From Flectonema sp. DT1601 (taxonomy: Eukaryota > Euglenozoa > Diplonemea > Diplonemida > Diplonemidae): a DNA stretch of 64,000 bases. Made by a program: the position numbers and the translations under genes. This document shows positions 46,401 through 55,396 of this stretch, piece after piece (position 1 is the stretch's first letter; each line of letters opens with the position of its first letter). Below the pieces are notes generated by a model. That model worked only from the letters and a program-made list of their open reading frames with translations, ran no database searches and was not told the origin of the DNA. Where the stretch lies: NCBI GenBank assembly GCA_964019425.1, contig OZ025810.1:310001-374000 (forward strand), read 5' to 3'.

Positions 46401-46718
46401 AAAAAGAAAGGATCTTCACCAACCTTTTTTTTTTTTTTCTTCTTTTTTTTTTTGCTTGGAATTTTTCATACGCACACACCGGTCATTGCCAGAGTCAAGT
46501 CTATTTTTTGGGGGGAGAGACAGGGACAGCGGGACAGTTTAAGAAAATGCAGCAGCCGGTATACTCAAGGCAATAGAACATGGTTCCGGGAATGGGTCCA
46601 AAGTGTTAATTAAACATTATCTAGACTACGACCTCAGAGGGAACTCGGTTTCTTACTCCAACTAACATACTCTCGTATGTTAAATATCGAAGAGAATTAG
46701 TCCAACAACAGGCAGCTT
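43440..46718. other. Gene-poor region, 3.3 kb
   Basis: Dense A and T homopolymers (for example A25 at 46200-46224 and runs of 20 or more near 43460, 46330 and 46385). The open frames are Lys- or Phe-rich strings produced by these runs. I see no gene, RNA or transposon here. Confidence 0.65.
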
Positions 46719-48356
46719 CTAGAGTGACGAAACGGAAGTGTCCTTTCTCAAATTGGAGCTACTTGAGAGTGGGCATAACGGCGGGAGATCAGTAAACGGC
46801 CTTCTCACATTAGGTCCGAGTGGTGATGCAGAACTTTCTGGAGTTAGTGACAACGGCGAGGATTGAATTGAGAAAAGAGGAAGAAATGTACTAGAACTGA
46901 CACGAGTTGGGGTTAACGTTGTTAGAGGCGAATCAGTTGATAACGGAGTTAAGGAACTCCGATCTAAAGTAATTGAAAGATTATGACGACGACGAACAAC
47001 ACTACTTCTAGTGCTTGTTATTGTTGATAGTAGAGGAGGTACAGTTGTGTTTTTAGAAATGCCTTCCGAACTATCCTCAATTTCGATCAACAGCCTCGGC
47101 TCCTTCTTCCTAACTTCACAATCGTTCACAAACTCATGACGCATCAGTTGGTTCGCATTGTGTCGCTCAGCCGGTCTGGGACAAAAGCATTTCCTTAAAA
47201 AGTCCATACAGGCATCAGGTAAACCCGACGGGATATTAGGCGGCAGAGGTTTCTTCCACTGTCCTATTGTTAGGATGGCGGACCAATTATTTACGAAAGG
47301 ATGCCATGGGGGAACACCTCTATTTAGTACCTCCACAGCCACACACCCAACAGACCAAATGTCCGCTGATGTACCGTAGCCATCGGACTCATCATCAAGA
47401 GAACAAATTACTTCTGGAGCCATCCATAGAGGAGTTCCAACAAGTGTCTTGGCGGCAATACTTTCTCCAGATTGTTGTTCGTCTGGTCCCGTTAAGTTTT
47501 TAAGTTTTTTACACGTTCCGAAATCACACAACTTCACCCCCTCAGCAGAGATCAATATATTATCTCCTTTCAAATCTCTGTGAATGATCTTCTTGGAGTG
47601 TAAGAAAGAGACACCATTAAGGATTTGTGAGATGTAATTCTTGGCAGTAGGTAGACACAAGGGCTCCTGTAGCAGTCTGACGAGGGCACCTAAAGATCCA
47701 CCTTCAAGGTATTCCATAAATATATTAAGCTTGAAGCTGTCAGCGTCAAAGGTACATCCATAGTACTCAACGACATGAGGATGTTGTAAGTCAGACATTG
47801 TCTTTACCTCTGAGACTAACTTGGTAACCTCAGTAGAAATCATATCATGTCGGAGGGCGATAATCTTAACAGCGAAGAATGTTCCGTCGAGTCGGATTCC
47901 CTTCCAAACTTCACCAAAAGATCCACATCCAAGTAGTTGACCTTTCTGCCATTTTTCAGGAACATATGGGTACTGTGCTCCTTGTTTACGAAGAAAAGAT
48001 CCTGAGTGGTATCTCGTGTCATCTTCTTGTGGAATCGTTTGCTGTAACTTTCCCCCTTCCTGAGATATTAAATGGCGGACATGTTCTGCTGAGAATATCG
48101 CTATGGCGTTCGGGACTCTTAGAAATACATCATCGACACTCCAGTCTGGGTTATTTCTAAGTACTTCCCTCAGCCTCATAGAGCTTTCAGTTTCTTCTAA
48201 AAGAGGGTTCTGAAGTCTTATGTTGGTAACATCGCTATTCAGCTGGTTATCAGTTTCCATGGCTGCTTTACTCAGCTTTACAGTTAGTATTGTTATCAAG
48301 ACGATTAGTAGCAACACAATACCAGACAGCAGTCCAATCACTGCGAACGTTTCCAT
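46719..48356 (-). CDS. Membrane-anchored MEKK/STE11-like protein kinase
   Basis: 545 residues. Residues 5-28 form a single hydrophobic helix (VIGLLSGIVLLLIVLITILT) directly at the N-terminus, predicting a signal anchor with the kinase in the cytosol. The kinase domain covers about 135-400. It has LLGCGSFGEVWKG, Lys in FFAVKIIALR, HSKKIIHRDLKGDNILIS, VKLCDFGTCKKL and TLVGTPLWMAPEVICSLDDE, then DIWSVGCVAVEVLNRGVPPW. The GTPLWMAPEV motif and overall pattern fit the MAP-kinase-kinase-kinase (STE11) group. The C-terminal 130 residues are Ser/Thr/Pro-rich and probably disordered. Membrane tethering of an STE11-type kinase by its own N-terminal helix is not the usual layout. The upstream region has only weak acceptor-like sites (AG at 48378). 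Confidence 0.88.
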   Translation of the reverse strand: METFAVIGLLSGIVLLLIVLITILTVKLSKAAMETDNQLNSDVTNIRLQNPLLEETESSMRLREVLRNNPDWSVDDVFLRVPNAIAIFSAEHVRHLISQEGGKLQQTIPQEDDTRYHSGSFLRKQGAQYPYVPEKWQKGQLLGCGSFGEVWKGIRLDGTFFAVKIIALRHDMISTEVTKLVSEVKTMSDLQHPHVVEYYGCTFDADSFKLNIFMEYLEGGSLGALVRLLQEPLCLPTAKNYISQILNGVSFLHSKKIIHRDLKGDNILISAEGVKLCDFGTCKKLKNLTGPDEQQSGESIAAKTLVGTPLWMAPEVICSLDDESDGYGTSADIWSVGCVAVEVLNRGVPPWHPFVNNWSAILTIGQWKKPLPPNIPSGLPDACMDFLRKCFCPRPAERHNANQLMRHEFVNDCEVRKKEPRLLIEIEDSSEGISKNTTVPPLLSTITSTRSSVVRRRHNLSITLDRSSLTPLSTDSPLTTLTPTRVSSSTFLPLFSIQSSPLSLTPESSASPLGPNVRRPFTDLPPLCPLSSSSNLRKDTSVSSL

Positions 48357-48718
48357 GTTCGGGTTTTTACATAATTGCTAAACGAGTTGGTTTGTTGTAT
48401 GCTGTGTTGTAAATAGCGTATCAAAATGGAGGACGAAAAACACCATTAAAGTCCCACATGCTAATAATGGTTCCTTATATAGCATCCCTGTCTAGAAAGA
48501 GAGCGATTAGTTCAAACAATTAGAAAAAAGAACACAAGAAGAATCAGATTTTAAAGTGTAAATGATTGTTAAGTAATTCAGTTATTCGTTTTCGATCCCA
48601 AAAAAACATAATAAGGAGGACGTTTAAAATTTTCATAAGGATTTCGTTATACTTGTAACAATATAGTTTATTCGCGGCTATCCATTATCATAAAAGAGGG
48701 TGAGAATATACAAAACAC

Positions 48719-50068
48719 TCATGGCAGCTCATTGTAATGCCAATGTCTTCTCCTGTATACCAAACAGAACACAGCAGCTGCTAAGGGAAGGTACCAAAAT
48801 ATAGCGTATGATGCAGATGGTTCCTTCTCTTGTATGGTGTGGAGTTTATGTATTCCGGTGTTCTTTTTCTTGTTCAATTCTGTGGACTTGTCCGCAGCAG
48901 CTTTGTTGTTTTCTCTAATCTGATCCCAGTTTTGATGATCACACGGTGATGGCATCTTTGGGGCAGGTGACCGCCTCCTTATAACCGAACCCGGAGAGTC
49001 ATATTTAACATCACATCCCTCAACAAGTAGAGCCCTAGCAGGTTCCCATAACTGTTGTAGACACTCACGTGACATTGATAGGCAGGCTGGGTGAGTTAAC
49101 TTCATCACTTGATTCTTACCAAGTTTAGAACATGCTGTGGGAGTCAGTGCAGCAAGCATATCTCCATTAACTCTACAGAATGCATCACATGGTAGTAATG
49201 ATAAAGATGTAGGTGATAGCGCTCCAAAGACTTCAGGTGACATAGACAAAACACATTCAGGAGTTAACTGAACTGACTGTAATCCCAGTAGTGATGCGCA
49301 TATCGGAGTTAGACTACTACATTGTGGTGGAGATAGTGCTTCTGCTTCTTCTCCAGTTATTGCTGAGCATTCTGATGTCAGCACAGCGACTTGTTCTGGT
49401 TTTGTTGATGAAGGAAAACAGTCATCATTTACTAAGGAAAACCTCTTGACTCCCATTCCCCTAATCGTTTCTGGAGGGATATCAATCCAACAACTGTTTG
49501 TTAATGAATTTAATTTTAACAAACTAAAACAACTCTTCTGAAGACGACTGCAACTTCGTAGATTCTGAACCTGACCCTGAGTCAGAGTATAACACTGCTC
49601 CGCTGATAAGACGGAGTTCTGAACAGTATTGAGTCCACGAATATTACGATCACTAATATAAGAAATCTGCTGACCAGTCATAGATCGAATTCCCTCAACA
49701 GAAAGTGAAGAAATGCATTGCAATGACATCACCTTAAACACTTCAACTGGTAAGTGAGACACACATTCTGATCGAAATCCATTACACTGTCTCCTAAGTA
49801 AAGCTACGAAGTCAATTGGTAATGCAGAACAAGTTTTTATTGACAACATTCTAATGTGATCAGATCTGATCAACGAAATCATCTCTGATGTGATACCAAT
49901 TAATTCACTTCCACTAATAGATCTGAACATCTCAGGAGTCATCACCTGTAGACACTCTGAGTTGCTCCAATACGCTGTAGCGTTCTTAGCTGAAAATACC
50001 ACCTCACAGATCGCTGAGACTGGCGATGTTATTACCACCACCAATGAAAAGGCTAACAACAATCTCAT
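48719..50068 (-). CDS. Type I membrane protein with short hydrophobic repeats
   Basis: 449 residues, family not recognised. Residues 1-19 (MRLLLAFSLVVVITSPVSA) are a signal peptide. Residues 30-345 are made of short repeats of about 10-14 residues whose pattern is hydrophobic-x-x-[ILM]-[ST]-x-[ED], with frequent Cys: for example LTPECVLSMSPEVFGALSP, SLTPICASLLGLQSVQLTPE and MTGQQISYISDRNIRGL. The regular spacing suggests a solenoid akin to leucine-rich repeats but without the LRR consensus. A basic, Asn/Lys-rich stalk follows, then one membrane helix (about 415-435, YAIFWYLPLAAAVFCLVY) and a short basic tail. It is probably a surface receptor or adhesin. Acceptor-like AGs occur 12 and 86 bases before the ATG. 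Confidence 0.8.
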   Translation of the reverse strand: MRLLLAFSLVVVITSPVSAICEVVFSAKNATAYWSNSECLQVMTPEMFRSISGSELIGITSEMISLIRSDHIRMLSIKTCSALPIDFVALLRRQCNGFRSECVSHLPVEVFKVMSLQCISSLSVEGIRSMTGQQISYISDRNIRGLNTVQNSVLSAEQCYTLTQGQVQNLRSCSRLQKSCFSLLKLNSLTNSCWIDIPPETIRGMGVKRFSLVNDDCFPSSTKPEQVAVLTSECSAITGEEAEALSPPQCSSLTPICASLLGLQSVQLTPECVLSMSPEVFGALSPTSLSLLPCDAFCRVNGDMLAALTPTACSKLGKNQVMKLTHPACLSMSRECLQQLWEPARALLVEGCDVKYDSPGSVIRRRSPAPKMPSPCDHQNWDQIRENNKAAADKSTELNKKKNTGIHKLHTIQEKEPSASYAIFWYLPLAAAVFCLVYRRRHWHYNELP

Positions 50069-50154
50069 TTTTTTTTTAAACTGCCAGTGCGGGGATAAAT
50101 ATTTTAAAGAAAATACACGTTTGGTTTCTTTTTTTTTTTTTTGTTGTTGTTGTT

Positions 50155-50172
50155 CTGGGAAAAAGAAGTAGA
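50155..50172 (-). promoter_or_regulatory. Putative splice-acceptor tract upstream of the repeat-rich membrane protein
   Basis: TCTACTTCTTTTTCCCAG ends 86 bases before the ATG. A second CAG at 50081 lies 12 bases before it, so the choice is open. Confidence 0.35.
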
Positions 50173-50379
50173 CTTATATTTTATTTCTTACTAAACTTAA
50201 GGGGTGGTAAACGTGTACTTTTAATAATATATTTTCGCAGGGTTAGTGGGCGAAGTAATATCCACATCTGGTTAGATTTTTTTTTTTTTTTTTTTTTTTG
50301 GACGTTTTGATTACAACAAGAATCGACGAAGATCCAACTAGAAATCTAAAAATATCACACGCTACTTCTTAATGTCTGC

Positions 50380-51027
50380 TTATTCCAGTTTACAAAAGGA
50401 ACGCAATTCCAATACATTTTTTGGTCCTCTCTTCAATGCGTCATTGAGGATCTGCTGTGCTTCCTTTAGGGTTGAGTTGAATGCCATGTATTCAGATCTC
50501 TCTCTGATTGTAATTTGTGAAGTCAAGTCGAGTAATGTGACAGCGCATTCGTACGGATGAACTCCCCAAGAAGGGAGTGAAGTCTTGTCAGGATCTGGAT
50601 GGTTCGGACCAATCGAAAGAATTCCCTGAGACACTAACGAACTCCGAAATATATTAATCGCCGCGACGAAAACAGGAAATCCAAGCTCAGCGTTCCTGCT
50701 TGCTCTTAACTCTCGTTGTTCTCGACAGACTCGAGATAGAATTATTGGTTCTTTGTGTGATAACCAAATAAACCATCGGAGGGTTGCAATTCCACCACCT
50801 CTAAAATCTGAGCAAGGATCCCGGCTTTGAAATCCCCATCTCTTCCATACTACAGAACTTACATCAAACTCTTCACCGCAAGGATCAATCCGTTGCATAT
50901 TATCAAACAGTTCTCTTAGCAGTTGCTCATGTTCTTCCGCAACCACAGCGATGGACGTATCTCTGACTATTTCCTTTGCAACAGTTGCTTCGCTTACTGT
51001 CGGGAGACGAGAGTTGAACAATCCCAT
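50380..51027 (-). CDS. ELMO-domain protein (ELMOD family)
   Basis: 215 residues, essentially one ELMO/CED-12 domain. Small ELMOD proteins act as GTPase-activating proteins for Arf-like GTPases such as Arl2. The family GAP motif (W-x3-G-F-Q-x3-P-x2-D-[FL]-R-G-x-G) is intact: WKRWGFQSRDPCSDFRGGGI at about residues 66-85, including the Arg expected to be catalytic. The next helix TLRWFIWLSHKEP is also typical. No membrane segment or signal. It is a single exon with an ATG preceded by A10 and an ACACAG acceptor-like site 19 bases upstream. It probably acts in the cytosol in membrane traffic or microtubule/cilium biology. Confidence 0.9.
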   Translation of the reverse strand: MGLFNSRLPTVSEATVAKEIVRDTSIAVVAEEHEQLLRELFDNMQRIDPCGEEFDVSSVVWKRWGFQSRDPCSDFRGGGIATLRWFIWLSHKEPIILSRVCREQRELRASRNAELGFPVFVAAINIFRSSLVSQGILSIGPNHPDPDKTSLPSWGVHPYECAVTLLDLTSQITIRERSEYMAFNSTLKEAQQILNDALKRGPKNVLELRSFCKLE

Positions 51028-51281
51028 TTTTTTTTTTTACTTCTTTCTGTGTACCTCATAATAAAGTAAACATCTGACCATAGCAATAAACGACAAGGAA
51101 TAATTTAAGTTAAATAATAAGTTGTAAATGAATTAAAAAAAAAAAAAGAAAAAAGAAAAGAAATACTTTCGTTCGAAGAAAAGAGAAAAAAACAGTGTAA
51201 CTGATGGAAGAAAGAACAGCAGGCAGTCACTAAGTTCACTTAGGGAATGCTGAGAGAAGAAACAATAAACGAGAATAAATT

Positions 51282-52352
51282 TTAACAAGTGAACGGAACA
51301 TCAACAACAATCGGAGGATTGAAGTACTCAAACAAACTATGAAATCCAACAAAGAATGCTGACAGAAGAATCGTTACAGCGATTGAGTATTTGACTGCTG
51401 AAGGAAATCGTGATGAAGTAACAGTCAGCGACAGCAATGTAGATAGGAACCCAACGATACAACAAAGAAGACCAAAACCAGCATTTAATTGATTATAATA
51501 ATAAGAAGACACCACACACACTAACGTCGTAAACATAATCATCAGGGAAGCAGTCGCAGCGGTAGATGCTGCCGACAGCCCGAGTTCAATAAGAAGCGGA
51601 CCTTTTACTACACCACCTCCAATACCGAAAAGTCCAGCCATGACACCCGCCATCATACTACTAAATAAGAATGCTCTCTTTGACACGTGTGTTGACGTAC
51701 TGTCAAAGTCAACAGCTATTCCGGATTTTGGTAGAACACAAAACGAGAATATGACGCACCAACAACACTGAAGAATCGATTTCAATTGCCAAACACAAAA
51801 TCTCTTTGGAATCACAAACTCAACAATCAAACAACCAGACGTCAACATAGCGAGTAATCTTAATTTATAAAAGAAATTATCAACAGATCGCTTCTTACAT
51901 TCTGCATTACACACATTAAGCGACAGAGGTACTGTTATTAGTGGCATCTGTTCCTCTGATGTAGTCGGTTCAGTGTGCATGTTGTGGAGGAGTCGAGTTC
52001 CTAATGTCAATAGCAGAAGTACGAGTAACCCTTTTAAAGCCTCCACGTTAATATTCCTTCCAAGACTGTTGCCCAGTAAGGCTCCCATAATAGTTAAAGG
52101 TTCCATTAGTAGTGCTATGTCTATATTCATGAGTCCCTTCTGGTCTTTCCTTCCATTGTTCCAGCAGCTTGCACATGCACCTCCCAACACAGTGCAACTG
52201 ACTAGCGGTATGGCTGTTGATTCAGAAAAACCCATCAACACAATAAATATCGGAAGCAGCATCGATCCACCTCCAACTCCAGCACTGGCAGCCACGCTAC
52301 ACGTTCCCGATATCAACAACCAGCCGAGTATTTCACTCCATGTTACAAACAT
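51282..52352 (-). CDS. TauE/SafE family anion exporter (sulfite exporter-like)
   Basis: 356 residues with about eight or nine membrane helices. The two family half-repeats each show the Gly-rich motif: ASAGVGGGSMLLPIFIVLMG near residues 22-41 and GLFGIGGGVVKGPLLIELG near 238-256. TauE/SafE (former DUF81) proteins move sulfite, sulfoacetate or related organosulfur anions across membranes. In eukaryotes they occur in plants and protists, and the substrate of most is unknown. An insert between the halves (about 130-160) is soluble. An upstream ATG at 52363 is out of frame with the gene. The acceptor-like CTTACTTACCTTCCAG lies 24 bases before the start. Confidence 0.9.
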   Translation of the reverse strand: MFVTWSEILGWLLISGTCSVAASAGVGGGSMLLPIFIVLMGFSESTAIPLVSCTVLGGACASCWNNGRKDQKGLMNIDIALLMEPLTIMGALLGNSLGRNINVEALKGLLVLLLLTLGTRLLHNMHTEPTTSEEQMPLITVPLSLNVCNAECKKRSVDNFFYKLRLLAMLTSGCLIVEFVIPKRFCVWQLKSILQCCWCVIFSFCVLPKSGIAVDFDSTSTHVSKRAFLFSSMMAGVMAGLFGIGGGVVKGPLLIELGLSAASTAATASLMIMFTTLVCVVSSYYYNQLNAGFGLLCCIVGFLSTLLSLTVTSSRFPSAVKYSIAVTILLSAFFVGFHSLFEYFNPPIVVDVPFTC

Positions 52353-52376
52353 TTTTTCATGCTTATTACTTTTCAG

Positions 52377-52392
52377 CTGGAAGGTAAGTAAG
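52377..52392 (-). promoter_or_regulatory. Putative splice-acceptor tract upstream of the TauE gene
   Basis: CTTACTTACCTTCCAG, 24 bases before the ATG. It shares the string ACTTACCT with the tract of the Nop-like gene. Confidence 0.5.
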
Positions 52393-52580
52393 TTTTGTAA
52401 TCACGCACACTCATTGAAATAACAGTAACTCAAAGAGAGCTTCGAAGTTGTGACGGATCGTTCTATCTCACTTCAAACAGTAATCTAATTAGTAGGTCGT
52501 TACAATTACATGAGTACTAATGTTTTAGGACTTCACTTTTTGTAATTAATTCGGAAAGTCGGTAGACACTCGCTGCTCAG

Positions 52581-53273
52581 TTATTTATATTTCTCACACG
52601 GTACAGAAAGTCTCTCCCAAGAAGGGAGGACAACAGCTGTTAGGTTTCCTCCGTACACACAACCAGTGTCAATGCCAGTTGCGTGAGTTGAAAGTTGCAA
52701 ACCAGAACGGGCATCGTGTCCGAAGACAACATGAAAACTAGAATGAATTAAACCCTTTACCCATGGGGTTCCACTAATGGAGGATGACGGTTTACCGCTA
52801 GTAATAGTCCGAAGGGTAGTCATCCATGTGGTACTTTGTTTTTCAAGTTCAACACCAGGAATAATGCCAGCATGAACTATCACTACATCATAATTAGAAA
52901 TATAAATCGAATACGGTAACCTCGAAAACCAATCACGATTCTCCGAATTATGAAGGCTGACGTAGGGATCATGGTTTCCTTTTACAGAATATCCTTTATT
53001 CTTTCTAAGCCATTCGACAACTTTTTCAGATTCAGGACCCTTATTGCCCAAGTCACCAGTGCATATTACTGTGTCATGTGTTGACAACCGCGCCGCCTTC
53101 AATAGTTTCATGAAAGCCTTATTCATTCCGTGGATGTCGCCTATTATGAGTACTCTTCCTTTTGTTGTGATGGTTTTGTGATGGTTTGCTGAATAAGAAT
53201 GACCACCAAACAAATATAATATTACTGCTATCAAAATGCATACGAATAATAACTTATTTCTCGTTGTATTCAT
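52581..53273 (-). CDS. ApaH-like phosphatase (ALPH) with N-terminal signal anchor
   Basis: 230 residues of the calcineurin-like metallophosphatase fold. All metal-binding motifs are present: GDIHG (about residues 47-51), GDLGNKGP (about 73-80) and GNHD (about 97-100). The C-terminal blocks FGHDARSGLQ and ATGIDTGCVYGGNLTAV are those of bacterial ApaH and eukaryotic ALPHs rather than of PP1/PP2A enzymes. ApaH cleaves diadenosine tetraphosphate, and one trypanosome ALPH is the mRNA decapping enzyme. Residues 8-24 (LFVCILIAVILYLFGGH) form a hydrophobic anchor with no clear cleavage site, so this copy is probably membrane-bound and unlikely to be the decapping enzyme. The ATG follows 26 consecutive T on the plus strand (A on the coding strand). 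Confidence 0.87.
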   Translation of the reverse strand: MNTTRNKLLFVCILIAVILYLFGGHSYSANHHKTITTKGRVLIIGDIHGMNKAFMKLLKAARLSTHDTVICTGDLGNKGPESEKVVEWLRKNKGYSVKGNHDPYVSLHNSENRDWFSRLPYSIYISNYDVVIVHAGIIPGVELEKQSTTWMTTLRTITSGKPSSSISGTPWVKGLIHSSFHVVFGHDARSGLQLSTHATGIDTGCVYGGNLTAVVLPSWERLSVPCEKYK

Positions 53274-53308
53274 TGTTGAATTTTTTTTTTTTTTTTTTTT
53301 TTTTTTAC

Positions 53309-53321
53309 CTGTGAAAAAAAA
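53309..53321 (-). promoter_or_regulatory. Putative splice-acceptor tract upstream of the ApaH-like gene
   Basis: TTTTTTTTCACAG is followed by GT and a long A run, 35 bases before the ATG. Confidence 0.45.
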
Positions 53322-53666
53322 TAATATAAAAAAAAAAAAATTATAATTTTATTGCAGTATAAACATAAGAAGAAAATCAGGGTGATGGGCTGAGAGTATC
53401 GAAACAATGACTGAGAAATATGACGGAAGATTTTCAGCTTAATTTCAGAATAGATGGATTACAATCTGAAAAATCGTTGCTAAAAGTTGAGTTGCCACAT
53501 ATATATATTTTTTTTTATTATCTTCAGTGTTAATCGTGTTTCGCTATGCAATCGTGGCTCATTATTAGAAGAGAAAGAGGAGGTGATTGTTTGACAATGT
53601 AGAAACAATGCTGGGAAAGCTATACAGATAAATGCATTACCACCCCAGAACATAGCCAAAATAATA

Positions 53667-53670
53667 TTAA
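53667..53670. repeat. TTAA target-site duplication, left
   Basis: TTAA directly abuts the left terminal inverted repeat of the piggyBac-like element. Confidence 0.85.
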
Positions 53671-54174
53671 CCCTTACACCACCGTAAGAACCCCGGGTCC
53701 AAAATTTTACTGTTTTTTCAAAAAGAGAAAAGGTACCCCCCCAGAAAACCTATGTACCAAACCGGACACAACTACTCCTGCGGGTCAATAGCACCTGTCA
53801 CCCACACACCTAACGGTGCGTACCTTGGTGCGTTGTTGCACATTCAGCAGAACTAACAAAGTCGGCAGTGTCGCAATAACGTGCTCAACGGTTTCCATTC
53901 ATAGCAGCTGCATGTTATTCCCTTCCCGTATTTTGAAAGGGATGATGTTTCTGCGCAACATCATGTCAGAAGGAGCCCAAGTAAAGAGAATGCCAAATCA
54001 CGGCCGATATTAAATCGAAAAATCAGATTTTTTCCCTGTTTTTTGAGCTTGTAAAAGCTGTGGTAGCGGAAAATACACAAACAACCCGCATCATGGCACA
54101 GCAGGTTCAGACACAGGAGGATTACCGCATCGGGGTTGATAAGCTCGAAAAATATAAATAACATCGATCCCAGA

Positions 54175-54654
54175 TCATGGAACTTCATTAGTAACAGTGC
54201 AGCTACTCAGATCAGACCGTGTTGGGCTGGATCTATAAACTTCCACCTCTTTACCCCACCAGCCTGGCATACTGGATTTTTGGGAAGTTTGCGGTTTAGG
54301 AACATCACAAGGAATTTTGTAGTTTTGGAGGATGTGATACCTTTTGAAATATGGGTAAGCACAAAGCGCTTGGTTGCATCGCTCACAGTAATCTAGTGAT
54401 TGTGCGCGCTTTGTGCGAACTGCACACCGACGAGCCTTTTCCATCTTTTCGGGGTAAGCTGGCTTGAGGCGATCAGGGATCGATACTGATTGTGGAGAAG
54501 GCGGTACTGATGGTGTTATTAATAGTGTTGATGCCGCTCTGGTACGTTTAAATGTACCTATAAGCTGCCCAAAACAAAGCCAATTTGAGGGATAAGAATC
54601 TCTTGCTTCTCCAGCCAGATTCACTACTATCCGTCCAAATTCCACCATGCCCAC
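54175..54654 (-). pseudogene. piggyBac transposase C-terminal fragment
   Basis: Open frame of 159 residues. The segment RRCAVRTKRAQSLDYCERC with the following NQALCAYPYFKRYH matches the C-terminal zinc-ribbon-like domain of piggyBac transposases, which binds the transposon ends. The preceding RDSYPSNWLCFGQLIGTFKR fits the region just before it. The frame lacks the DDE core and cannot be a working transposase. Confidence 0.75.
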
Positions 54655-54675
54655 GTCGCATCAGGATAAAGGAAT

Positions 54676-54960
54676 TCAAAATACACGTCTCCACTTCGGA
54701 TTCTCATGCTCGGGAGCAGGTAATATCGCAGAGAAGTGTAAGTTCCTCAGTATTTTGGCAAAGCGATTACGTGAAAACACTTGCGGAAAGAACAACAGGG
54801 GGGTCAACAGCATGTCATTCAAACCCCAGGAATCCCCCAGGTTAGATTTTATTGGGAGGCGCGTCAGTAGTGTTGTGCCAACAAGGGCCCTTCGCTCCTG
54901 CGTACTGGTTTTAAATTTTCTTCCCCTCTGTGAGGCATAGACCTCAGAGTTTTTCTTCAT
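54676..54960 (-). pseudogene. piggyBac transposase N-terminal fragment
   Basis: Open frame of 94 residues holding LGDSWGLNDMLLTPLLFF and FSRNRFAKILRNLHF, the block near the start of the DDE_Tnp_1_7 domain. The frame ends before the first catalytic Asp region. Confidence 0.7.
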
Positions 54961-55392
54961 CAGCTGGAAAACTGACTATCCGAAGAAAAACTCAAAAACC
55001 TGCAGCTCCGACTTGCGTGCAACTCTAATCTTTAACGTTTCTTGGAAACGCGTTTTTATTCTTGGTAACCCTTGTTACCTCCCCTCCCCATTTGGAGTCA
55101 GATACTTCGTCAAGTCACGAATCGGAGCACACCGACGATGGATTAACAATTACTGTTGCATCCTCATCAGAACTGTGGACCGACATATTTCCCAAGTTGA
55201 TTTTGGCCAGCTTTAGCAAATGGAAAATTTACCATTTAATAAAAACTATTGCGGCTCAACACGTAAGGAACATAAAAGACATCGCAATAATACCTCTCCC
55301 GTGAAATCGTTGTACTCAGAAATGCAAAATTTTCACTTAGCAAAAAAAAATTTTTTTTTCAGACTGATATATCAGCTCCGGTGGTGTAAGGG

Positions 55393-55396
55393 TTAA
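55393..55396. repeat. TTAA target-site duplication, right
   Basis: TTAA directly abuts the right terminal inverted repeat. Confidence 0.85.

Larger units (their letters stand above)
53671..55392 (-). mobile_element. piggyBac-like DNA transposon, transposase broken
   Basis: A 1,722-base element with a perfect 14-base terminal inverted repeat: CCCTTACACCACCG at 53671-53684 and its complement at 55379-55392. TTAA flanks both ends, the hallmark of piggyBac insertion. Minus-strand frames contain a piggyBac N-terminal block (WGLNDMLLTPLLFFPQVF plus RNRFAKILRNLHF, 54676-54960) and the C-terminal Cys/His ribbon (YCERCNQALCAYPYFKRYH, 54175-54654). The catalytic DDE core that should lie between them is missing or scrambled. 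A plus-strand stretch (about 53816-54166) may hold a further fragment (IGVDKLEKYK, compare the GGVDKxDQ motif) in the opposite direction. It is therefore probably non-autonomous. The clean ends suggest a fairly young insertion or a mobilised internal-deletion copy. Confidence 0.88.

Noticed and set aside
54585-55304. Plus-strand open frames within the piggyBac element
   Set aside because: They lie opposite the recognisable transposase fragments and show no transposase motif themselves.
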